A DNA stretch of 5,374 nucleotides from an uncultured Collinsella sp. (GTDB lineage Bacteria; Actinomycetota; Coriobacteriia; Coriobacteriales; Coriobacteriaceae): contig UROA01000124.1 of assembly GCA_900549355.1 (NCBI GenBank), forward strand, positions 1-5,374. Direction: 5' to 3'. The position numbers and the translations under genes were made by a program. Shown here one piece after another: positions 1 through 5,374 of this stretch. Below the pieces are notes generated by a model that searched no databases, was not told the origin of the DNA, and saw nothing but the letters and a program-made list of their open reading frames with translations. The first letter of the stretch is position 1. The number at the start of each line of letters is the position of its first letter.

Positions 1-2510
1 TGCCGGGCGGTCTGGACGGCTACGCCCTCGATTTCGTCGGTATCTGCGGCGTAAAGCGGCAGATCGTCCGCATGGACAGCTTTTTGAACAGCATTCCCGA
101 GCTTGCACCGCAGCATCTTGAGAACTTCGTTGCCAACCAGATGAACGCCTACGGCGGCAATCTGGACATGGCCTCCGCCGACATCCGCAGCTACACCGAG
201 CAGGGACGCGCGGTGGCGGTCGTGTGCGGCAGTGCGCTGCGCTGCCAGAACATGCTGGACGCGCTGACCGACACCGGTCTCAACGTAAAAATCAGCGATC
301 TGCTGCCCAAGGGCGGCTGTGTCAACATCATGGAGGGCACGCTGTCCGCCGGTTTCGAGTACCCCGACCTCGGTCTGGTGGTCATGACCGAAGGACAGGT
401 GCTCGCGCGGCGCAAAAAGGCCAAGGTCAAGCGCTCGAACCGCGACCGGGTGAAGTCGTTCACCGATCTGACTCCCGGCGACCTCGTGGTGCACGAGCAT
501 CACGGCATCGGCCGCTTTATCGGCATGGAGCGCATGACGGTGGACGGTTCCGAGCGCGATTTCATCAAAATTGCGTTTGCGGGCACGGATTTTCTGTATG
601 TTCCGGCAACCTCGCTCGACCTCATCTCTAAATACATCGGCGGCGGTGACAACGAGCGCGTGCGGCTGAACAAGCTCGGCGGCGCGGACTGGAGCAAGGC
701 GAAAGCACGCGCCAAAGCGGCTGCAAAGGAGCTTGCCGAGGGTCTTATCAAGCTGTATGCCGAGCGCGCCAAGGTCAAGGGCTACGCCTTCCCGCCGGAT
801 GACGCGTGGCAGCGCGAGTTTGAGGAGGATTTCCCCTACGAGGAGACCGACGATCAGCTGCGCTGCATTGCCGAGATCAAGGACGATATGCAGTCCGACC
901 GGCCGATGGACCGCCTGCTGTGCGGCGACGTGGGCTTTGGCAAGACCGAGGTCGCCCTGCGCGCGGCCTTTAAGTGCGTGGACTCCGGCCGCCAGGTCAT
1001 GGTGCTCTGCCCCACGACCATTCTGGCCCAACAGCACTACGAGACATTCTTTGAGCGCTTTGCCCCGTTTGGCCTGGAGGTTGAGGTGCTCAGCCGCTTC
1101 CGCACCCCGGCGCAGCAAAAGCGCGCGCTTAAGGCGTTTGCCGAGGGCAAGATTGATGTGCTCATCGGCACGCATCGCTTGCTTTCTGCCGATGTGAACC
1201 CTAAGAACCTGGGCCTGGTGATCATCGACGAGGAGCAGCGCTTTGGTGTGCAGCACAAGGAGCAGCTCAAAAACCTGCGCGAGCAAATCGACGTGCTCAC
1301 GCTCTCGGCAACGCCTATTCCGCGAACCATGCAGATGGCCACGAGCGGCGTGCGCGACATGAGCCTGATCACCACACCGCCGACCGGGCGTCGTCCCGTG
1401 ATCGTGCACGTGGGGGAGTACGACCCCGACGTGGTGAGTGCGGCGATTCGCCTGGAGGTGGGCCGTGGCGGTCAGGTGTATTACGTGTCCAACCGCGTCA
1501 AGACCATCGACGATGCTGTGGCGCGCGTGCACGAGGCCGCGCCCGAGGCGCGCGTGGGCGTGGCACACGGCAAGATGAGCCCGCGCGAGGTCGAGGACGT
1601 GATGATCGAGTTCGCGACCAAGAAGATCGACGTGCTTATCGCCACGACCATCGTGGAGAGTGGCATCGATAACGCGACCGCCAACACGCTCATCATTGAG
1701 GACTCGCAGCGTTTGGGTCTGGCGCAGCTCTACCAGCTCAAGGGCCGCGTGGGCCGCTCGGCCACGCAGGCATACGCGTACTTTATGTTCCCGGGTGAGC
1801 TGCCGCTCACCGAGGAGGCCACGGCGCGCCTGACCGCGCTTTCCGAGTTCCAAGACTTGGGCAGCGGCATGCGCATTGCCATGCGCGACCTGGAGATCCG
1901 CGGCGCCGGTTCGCTCATGGGCGCCGAGCAGCACGGCAACCTGTCGAGCGTGGGCTTCGACCTGTTTACGCAGATGCTGGGACAGGCCGTGGCCGAGGCA
2001 CGCGGCGATGACGATGCCGGCGTGGAGGCGGCGAGCGTGGGCATCAACCTGCCGGCAGACTACTTTTTGTCCGAGGAATACATGCCGGCGGTGGACCAAC
2101 GCGTGCTCGTGTACCGTAAGCTCGCGGCGGCTGAGGACCTGGAGAGCATCGACGAAGTGCAGGAGGAGACCGAGGCGGCGCACGGCGAGCTTCCGTTGGC
2201 GGGGCTCAACTTGTTCAACCGCGCTCGCATTCGTATTCGCGGCGAGCGCCTGGGGCTCGAGAGCGTCACGCTCAGCGGTGGTCGCATTACCTTCCTGGGG
2301 GTTGACGTTCCCAAGAAGGTGGCCTTTGAGCTTAAGACCCGCTATGGCGCGGTGAACTTTCCCAAGAGCCGCAAACTGTCGGTGCCCTACAAGGCGGGTG
2401 CCGGCGCGGGCAGTGGCCTGGGTCGCGGCCTCGACGCCAACGACGGCACCGGCCCGGTGGCCGCGGCACTCATGCTGCTGCAACAGCTGGGTGCTAGCGA
2501 CGACGACTAG
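1..2510 (+). CDS. mfd: Transcription-repair coupling factor Mfd, 5'-truncated by window edge
   Basis: Mfd is a cytoplasmic ATP-driven DNA translocase. It removes RNA polymerase stalled at template lesions and recruits UvrA for nucleotide excision repair. The frame is open from base 3 to the stop at 2508-2510 with no start, giving about 835 residues of a protein usually near 1,150, so the N-terminal UvrB-like region is mostly outside. Numbering from the internal Met at 72: the end of the N-terminal region (to about 120), the CarD-like RNA polymerase-interacting domain (about 129-190, with PGDLVVHEHHGIGRF), the relay helix (about 205-243), and helicase lobes with Walker A GDVGFGKTE (285-293), DEEQ (386-389), SATPIPRT (412-419), motif V TTIVESGID (525-533) and motif VI QLYQLKGRVGRS (552-563). 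The translocation (TRG) motif follows at about 593-617, then the C-terminal TRCF domain (about 655-765) and a Gly-rich tail. All catalytic motifs look intact. DEEQ instead of the E. coli DEEH is the form also found in Bacillus. Confidence 0.98.
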   Translation, partial: PGGLDGYALDFVGICGVKRQIVRMDSFLNSIPELAPQHLENFVANQMNAYGGNLDMASADIRSYTEQGRAVAVVCGSALRCQNMLDALTDTGLNVKISDLLPKGGCVNIMEGTLSAGFEYPDLGLVVMTEGQVLARRKKAKVKRSNRDRVKSFTDLTPGDLVVHEHHGIGRFIGMERMTVDGSERDFIKIAFAGTDFLYVPATSLDLISKYIGGGDNERVRLNKLGGADWSKAKARAKAAAKELAEGLIKLYAERAKVKGYAFPPDDAWQREFEEDFPYEETDDQLRCIAEIKDDMQSDRPMDRLLCGDVGFGKTEVALRAAFKCVDSGRQVMVLCPTTILAQQHYETFFERFAPFGLEVEVLSRFRTPAQQKRALKAFAEGKIDVLIGTHRLLSADVNPKNLGLVIIDEEQRFGVQHKEQLKNLREQIDVLTLSATPIPRTMQMATSGVRDMSLITTPPTGRRPVIVHVGEYDPDVVSAAIRLEVGRGGQVYYVSNRVKTIDDAVARVHEAAPEARVGVAHGKMSPREVEDVMIEFATKKIDVLIATTIVESGIDNATANTLIIEDSQRLGLAQLYQLKGRVGRSATQAYAYFMFPGELPLTEEATARLTALSEFQDLGSGMRIAMRDLEIRGAGSLMGAEQHGNLSSVGFDLFTQMLGQAVAEARGDDDAGVEAASVGINLPADYFLSEEYMPAVDQRVLVYRKLAAAEDLESIDEVQEETEAAHGELPLAGLNLFNRARIRIRGERLGLESVTLSGGRITFLGVDVPKKVAFELKTRYGAVNFPKSRKLSVPYKAGAGAGSGLGRGLDANDGTGPVAAALMLLQQLGASDDD

Positions 2511-2519
2511 CGGGTCGAC
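2510..2519. repeat. 10-bp direct repeat, left copy
   Basis: GCGGGTCGAC begins at the last base of the mfd stop codon and recurs exactly at 2688-2697. The two copies bracket the hairpin-rich insert between mfd and the phosphatase gene. This is the arrangement expected of a target-site duplication, although chance or a pair of protein-binding sites is also possible. Confidence 0.5.
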
Positions 2520-2524
2520 GCTGC

Positions 2525-2622
2525 AAACGCTCCATTTGGGCAATCTGACCCTCACTCGTCGGTCGCGTACGCAAGTACGCTTCCCTCCTCCTTCGGGCCA
2601 CCTTGCCACAAATGGAACGTTT
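2525..2622. repeat. Long imperfect inverted repeat with nested GNRA hairpin
   Basis: The left arm AAACGCTCCATTTG (2525-2538) pairs with CAAATGGAACGTTT (2609-2622) at 13 of 14 positions. After one bulged base (A2608), GGCAA (2539-2543) pairs with TTGCC (2603-2607), and CCC (2549-2551) pairs with GGG (2595-2597), with a few mismatches between. The 43-nt loop contains a perfect 6-bp hairpin, GCGTAC-GCAA-GTACGC (2565-2580), closed by a GNRA-type tetraloop. The whole block is non-coding and lies between the mfd stop and the phosphatase start. It looks like a dispersed REP-like or MITE-like palindromic element. The TTTT at 2620-2623 after the stem means it could also weaken transcription leaving mfd, but the loop is long for an intrinsic terminator. 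Copy number cannot be judged from one window. Confidence 0.65.
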
Positions 2623-2656
2623 TCGCTCACTTATGCTCAACCTGTAAGGGTATTTA

Positions 2657-2680
2657 TGGGACAAAGCTATCTTTGCCCCA
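2657..2680 (+). other. Hairpin in the phosphatase gene leader
   Basis: TGGG-A-CAAAG, loop CTAT, CTTTG-C-CCCA forms a 10-position stem with one A/C mismatch and a 4-nt loop. It ends about 30 bases before the phosphatase RBS. No T-run follows, so it is not a standard intrinsic terminator. It could be an mRNA leader structure, a transcript-end stabiliser for mfd, or the right part of the inserted palindromic element. Confidence 0.45.
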
Positions 2681-2687
2681 CCATGTT

Positions 2688-2697
2688 GCGGGTCGAC
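2688..2697. repeat. 10-bp direct repeat, right copy, overlapping a perfect palindrome
   Basis: This is the second exact copy of GCGGGTCGAC (first at 2510-2519). Here the following bases extend it into the perfect 10-bp palindrome GGGTCGACCC (2690-2699), which the left copy does not complete. It lies about 14 bases upstream of the phosphatase RBS. Besides being the right flank of an insertion, it could be a dyad binding site for a regulator of the phosphatase gene. Confidence 0.45.
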
Positions 2698-2711
2698 CCT
2701 TCGCCCGACCG

Positions 2712-2717
2712 AAAGGA
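2712..2717 (+). promoter_or_regulatory. Ribosome binding site deciding the phosphatase start
   Basis: AAAGGA ends 4 bases before the ATG at 2722. It supports that start over the in-frame upstream ATGs at 2656 and 2683 and over the artefactual long open frame that reaches back into mfd. The ATG at 2656 also has an AAGGG (2646-2650) 5 bases upstream, so the choice is good but not certain. Confidence 0.75.
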
Positions 2718-2721
2718 AAGC

Positions 2722-3585
2722 ATGTTCGGGTACATCTATAAGAAAGACGCCGCTGCTATCGCGGTCATCCTTGCCCTCTGCCTGGGCGTGGGCACCTTTT
2801 TCGATTACCAAATCTCGAGCATGCTGTTCAACTCGTCCAGCATGTACGGCCGCTTTATCGAGGCCGCCGGCGAGCTGCCGTTCGAGCTGACGGCGAGCAT
2901 CGCAGGCGTTATGCTCGTGCGCGCGGTGCGTCCCGATTCCAGAGGGAGCAAATGGCTCGCCGTGCTCGGCATCCTCGTCAACGTTGGCTTGGCCGGCTAC
3001 GAGATTGTTTCGTCCCTGCGGGTTGGCGGTAAACTCATTGCCGTTCAGTTGGTGCTGACGTTTGTGCTGGTCATCGCTGCCAACCTTATCGTCTATCGCC
3101 TCACGCGCACGACCGCGCCCGACGAGCTTACGCGCTGGGCGTTGATGGTGCTTGCCGTGTGGGTCGCTCAGGCCATTATCCTCAACGTGATCGTCAAGCC
3201 GCTGTGGTCGCGCCCGCGCATGCGCGTGATCGAGGTGACGCAGGGGCTCGAGTTTCAGCCGTGGTGGGTAATCGGCAACCCCGACAAGTGGAGCTATATT
3301 GCGGCCGGCGTAATCAAGGACGGCTTTAAGTCGTTCGCGAGTGGACACACGGCGCACGCGGCGATCGGCCTTATGCTCGCCGGGCTTCCCGCGGCGGCCT
3401 TTAAGGAAAAGCCGTCGCGCCGCCGGGTGGTCTTTTGGACGGCGGCTGTGGTCGCGGCGCTCGTCGCCTTTGGCCGTATCGTGATCGGAGCGCATTTTTT
3501 GAGTGACGTGAGCTGCGGCTTTGCCCTGGTGCTGGCGCTTGAGTGCCTTGCCGCGCGTATTGCCTATCCCAACGGCGTACAATAG
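2722..3585 (+). CDS. PAP2-family membrane phosphatase
   Basis: The protein has 287 residues and is predicted to be an integral membrane phosphatase of the type-2 phosphatidic acid phosphatase superfamily. Members dephosphorylate lipid phosphates such as undecaprenyl pyrophosphate or phosphatidylglycerol phosphate. The three signature blocks are visible. K159 with R164-P165 matches motif 1, spaced K-x4-RP rather than the usual K-x6-RP. SFASGH (204-209) matches motif 2, with Ala replacing the usual Pro of PSGH. R252-x5-H258-x3-D262 matches motif 3 exactly. H209 and H258 are the expected catalytic histidines. Hydrophobic stretches near 11-27, 54-68, 78-95, 106-126, 137-158, 211-226, 236-251 and 262-280 suggest six to eight membrane spans. 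The first five precede the catalytic core, so the N-terminal half is extra membrane domain. The start is set by an RBS at 2712-2717. The lyase gene follows after 45 bp. Substrate is unknown, and BacA-independent undecaprenyl pyrophosphate recycling is only one option. Confidence 0.88.
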   Translation: MFGYIYKKDAAAIAVILALCLGVGTFFDYQISSMLFNSSSMYGRFIEAAGELPFELTASIAGVMLVRAVRPDSRGSKWLAVLGILVNVGLAGYEIVSSLRVGGKLIAVQLVLTFVLVIAANLIVYRLTRTTAPDELTRWALMVLAVWVAQAIILNVIVKPLWSRPRMRVIEVTQGLEFQPWWVIGNPDKWSYIAAGVIKDGFKSFASGHTAHAAIGLMLAGLPAAAFKEKPSRRRVVFWTAAVVAALVAFGRIVIGAHFLSDVSCGFALVLALECLAARIAYPNGVQ

Positions 3586-3630
3586 CTCCGTTTGAATCAT
3601 CTGACCGATACCCGGTAAGAGAGGATTGCC

Positions 3631-4656
3631 ATGCTCGCGTTTAACAACGATTATTCCCACGGCGCACACCCGGCGGTGCTGCAGGCGCTCGTCGACACCA
3701 ATATGGAGCCGCAGCCCGGCTACGGTACCGATGCACATACCGAGCGTGCCAAGCAACTTATTCGCGAGGCCTGCCAGGCCCCCGATGCCGACGTGTTTTT
3801 CCTGGTGGGCGGCACGCAGGCTAACGCCACGGTGATTGACATGCTGCTCGCGCCGTACGAGGGCGTCGTTGCTGCCGAGACTGGTCACGTCGCCTGCCAC
3901 GAGGCAGGCGCCATCGAGTTTGGCGGCCACAAGGTACTCACCATCCCCGGCTACGAGGGCAAGATGCACGCCGAGGACCTCGAGAACTATATCCAGGTGT
4001 TCTACGAAAACGAGAGCTACGAGCACACGGTGTTCCCGGGCGCCGTGTACGTGAGTCTATCGACCGAGTACGGCACGCTGTACTCCAAGGCCGAGCTCGC
4101 GGCGATTCACGCGGTGTGCCAGAAGCGCGAGATTCCGCTGTTTGTGGACGGTGCTCGTCTGGCCTATGCGCTGGCGGCCGATGAGTGCGACATTACCCTG
4201 CCCGAGCTGGCGCAGCTGTGTGACGTGTTCTACATCGGCGGCACCAAGTGCGGTGCGCTCTGCGGCGAGGCTGTGGTGTTCTGCGGCATGCACGCCCCGG
4301 CGCATCCCATTCCGCGTATTAAGCAGCACGGCGCGCTGTTGGCCAAGGGCCGCCTGACGGGCGTGCAGTTTGAGGCGCTCTTTACTGACGGCCTGTATTT
4401 TGAGATTGGTCGCCAGGCGATCGAAACCGCTCAGGCGCTTCGTCGCGTGCTGCACGAGCACGGCTACCGGTTCTTCTTGGAGACGCCCACAAACCAGCAG
4501 TTCGTGATTCTGCCCAACGAGGACATGGCCCGCATTCGCGAGCATGCGGCGATCGAGTACTGGGAAAAGTACGACGATACCCACACGGTGGTGCGCTTTT
4601 GCACCAGCTGGGCCACGACGCAGGAGGACATCGACGCGCTGGCGGCTGTCCTGTAG
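3631..4656 (+). CDS. PLP-dependent threonine aldolase-like lyase
   Basis: The protein has 341 residues, the usual length for the Beta_elim_lyase (threonine aldolase) family. These fold-type I cytoplasmic enzymes split L-threonine or L-allo-threonine into glycine and acetaldehyde. Visible signatures are an N-terminal NDYSHGAHP (6-14), the phosphate-binding GGTQAN (60-65), H86 in ETGHVACHEAGA as the likely pyridine-ring-stacking His, VDGARLAYA (172-180) with D173 expected to contact the PLP ring nitrogen, and GGTKCGAL (203-210) with K206 as the Schiff-base lysine. R322 in VVRFCTSW is a candidate carboxylate-binding arginine. The start has a GAGG RBS (3621-3624) 6 bases upstream. It may be cotranscribed with the phosphatase gene, and a strong terminator follows 17 bases after the stop. 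Some family members act on other beta-hydroxy or beta-substituted amino acids, so the specificity, and hence the name ltaE, is not certain. Confidence 0.9.
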   Translation: MLAFNNDYSHGAHPAVLQALVDTNMEPQPGYGTDAHTERAKQLIREACQAPDADVFFLVGGTQANATVIDMLLAPYEGVVAAETGHVACHEAGAIEFGGHKVLTIPGYEGKMHAEDLENYIQVFYENESYEHTVFPGAVYVSLSTEYGTLYSKAELAAIHAVCQKREIPLFVDGARLAYALAADECDITLPELAQLCDVFYIGGTKCGALCGEAVVFCGMHAPAHPIPRIKQHGALLAKGRLTGVQFEALFTDGLYFEIGRQAIETAQALRRVLHEHGYRFFLETPTNQQFVILPNEDMARIREHAAIEYWEKYDDTHTVVRFCTSWATTQEDIDALAAVL

Positions 4657-4673
4657 CCTGATGTAATGACGAG

Positions 4674-4715
4674 GGCCACCCTGCGCCGGGTTTGGCGCAG
4701 GGTGGCCTTTGCTTT
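4674..4715 (+). terminator. Strong intrinsic terminator after the lyase gene
   Basis: GGCCACCCTGCGCC (4674-4687) and GGCGCAGGGTGGCC (4694-4707) form a perfect 14-bp GC-rich stem around the loop GGGTTT, followed by TTTGCTTT (4708-4715). The T-rich tail is only on the + side, so it ends rightward transcription. It starts 17 bases after the lyase stop and ends just before the RBS of the next gene. Confidence 0.93.
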
Positions 4716-4719
4716 GGGG

Positions 4720-4726
4720 AGAAGGG
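4720..4726 (+). promoter_or_regulatory. Ribosome binding site of the acetyltransferase gene
   Basis: AGAAGGG lies 4 bases before the ATG at 4731 and begins 5 bases after the terminator T-tract. It selects 4731 over the in-frame ATG at 4692, which lies inside the terminator hairpin, and over the ATG at 4740, which is too far from the site. Confidence 0.8.
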
Positions 4727-4730
4727 TTGT

Positions 4731-5321
4731 ATGACCGAGATGTCCGAGCCGACGATTCGTCTGGCGACGCCCGATGATGCGCCGGCGTTGCTTGCCATCT
4801 ATGAGCCGTATGTGCGCCAGACGGCGATTACCTGCGAATACGAGGTGCCGAGCGTTGAGGAGTTCGCCGGGCGCATCGAGCGTACACTCAAGCGCTATCC
4901 GTATCTGGTGATGGAGCTGGACGGGCGTCCGGTTGGCTATGCCTATGTGAGTTCGCTCAACAGCCGCGAGGCATACGACTGGTCGGTCGAGACGTCGATC
5001 TACCTGGCGCGCGACGTGCGTCACGGCGGGCTGGGCCGCAAGCTGCACGATGCGCTCAAACAATGCCTGGTCGCGATGGGCATCACCAACATGTGCGCGC
5101 TCATCGCCGTGCCGCACGATAAGGACGACGAGTACCTGACGCACAACAGTCAGGACTTCCATGCCCATATGGGATATCGCTTGGTGGGTGCTTTCGACCG
5201 CTGTGCCCAAAAGTTCGGCCGCTGGTACGACATGTGCTGGATGGAGTTGGTCCTGGCCGAGCGCACACCCAACCAACCCAAGCCAACCTGGTTCCCCGAC
5301 CTCCCCAAACCTACCATTTAG
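4731..5321 (+). CDS. GNAT N-acetyltransferase, phosphinothricin/methionine sulfoximine acetyltransferase type
   Basis: The protein has 196 residues and is a cytoplasmic single-domain GNAT that moves acetyl from acetyl-CoA to an amino group. It fits the Pat/Bar/MddA-like subgroup. An N-terminal IRLATPDDAPALLAIYEPYV (9-28) gives beta1-alpha1, and the YLVMELDGRPVGYAYV strand pair (58-73) follows. WSVETSIYL (84-92) has the conserved Glu of this subgroup at E87. RHGGLGRKL (97-105) supplies the R-x-x-G-x-G acetyl-CoA pyrophosphate loop. NSQDFHAHMGYRLVGAF (139-155) matches the usual motif B segment ending in a Gly-Tyr pair, and RWYDMCWMEL (164-173) is the C-terminal strand. A Pro-rich tail (178-196) extends beyond the domain. 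Known relatives acetylate methionine sulfone/sulfoximine or phosphinothricin; the natural substrate here cannot be read from sequence. The start codon follows a terminator directly, so its promoter must lie inside or upstream of that hairpin, or the gene depends on read-through. Confidence 0.9.
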   Translation: MTEMSEPTIRLATPDDAPALLAIYEPYVRQTAITCEYEVPSVEEFAGRIERTLKRYPYLVMELDGRPVGYAYVSSLNSREAYDWSVETSIYLARDVRHGGLGRKLHDALKQCLVAMGITNMCALIAVPHDKDDEYLTHNSQDFHAHMGYRLVGAFDRCAQKFGRWYDMCWMELVLAERTPNQPKPTWFPDLPKPTI

Positions 5322-5374
5322 GGCTCTTCGGGGGTTTGTGTGGGTTAGCCGCCCGGTAAAAGTGCCCGCCTAGC

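Noticed and set aside
72..74. ATG at 72 as the true start of mfd
   Set aside because: The frame is open to the left edge and the residues before this Met continue the conserved Mfd N-terminal region, so it is an internal Met of a truncated gene.
2398..2721. Upstream extension of the phosphatase frame into mfd
   Set aside because: This part overlaps the mfd C terminus out of frame and then reads through the palindromic element. There is no RBS at 2398, and a good RBS exists for 2722.
3578..3583. TACAAT as a -10 box for the lyase gene
   Set aside because: It resembles a -10 hexamer, but no acceptable -35 lies 16-18 bases upstream and there is no extended -10 TG. The bases also encode the end of the phosphatase.
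2494..4026. Long open frame on the - strand, 510 codons
   Set aside because: It lies opposite two well-supported + strand genes plus the palindromic gap, and its translation is Arg/His/Gly-rich with no recognisable domain. It is the usual antisense shadow of codon-biased GC-rich genes.
5294..5333. CCCCGA / TCGGGG as a terminator after the acetyltransferase gene
   Set aside because: The stem is only 6 bp with a 28-nt loop partly inside the gene, and no clear T-run follows. The nearby CCCCAAAC and GGGGTTTG are not reverse complements in the needed orientation.
5322..5374. Possible start or end of another gene at the right edge
   Set aside because: The 53 bases show no RBS-start pair, no recognisable peptide in either strand and no RNA gene signature, so nothing can be supported.

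Overview
The window is a GC-rich stretch with every supportable gene on the + strand. It carries the 3' part of mfd (transcription-repair coupling factor), a membrane PAP2-type phosphatase, a PLP-dependent threonine-aldolase-like lyase and a GNAT acetyltransferase of the phosphinothricin/methionine-sulfoximine type. Base composition, the protein wording (for example the Mfd helicase motif VI block and the DEEQ box) and the gene mix suggest a high-GC Gram-positive gut actinobacterium. My best guess is Coriobacteriia, near Collinsella. That placement is inference from recall, not a database result.

Layout: 1-2510 is mfd, cut by the left edge. 2511-2721 is a 211-bp non-coding gap and the least ordinary part of the window. 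It holds a long imperfect inverted repeat (2525-2622) with a perfect GCAA-tetraloop hairpin nested in its loop, a second hairpin (2657-2680), and a 10-bp direct repeat that brackets both (2510-2519 and 2688-2697). It looks like a small dispersed palindromic or MITE-like element dropped in just after the mfd stop codon. 2722-3585 is the PAP2 phosphatase, and a 45-bp gap leads to the threonine-aldolase-like gene at 3631-4656. A textbook intrinsic terminator (14-bp perfect stem, 4674-4715) follows. It sits directly against the ribosome binding site of the acetyltransferase gene (4731-5321). The last 53 bases show no supportable gene.

The four genes do not form an obvious pathway. Mfd is DNA-repair housekeeping, the PAP2 protein acts on lipid phosphates or undecaprenyl pyrophosphate at the membrane, the lyase acts on beta-hydroxy amino acids, and the GNAT protein acetylates an amino-group substrate. 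PAP2 and the lyase are close enough to share a transcript. I see no convincing new multi-gene system. The points worth a second look are the palindromic element with its possible target-site duplication, and the terminator-against-RBS arrangement ahead of the acetyltransferase.
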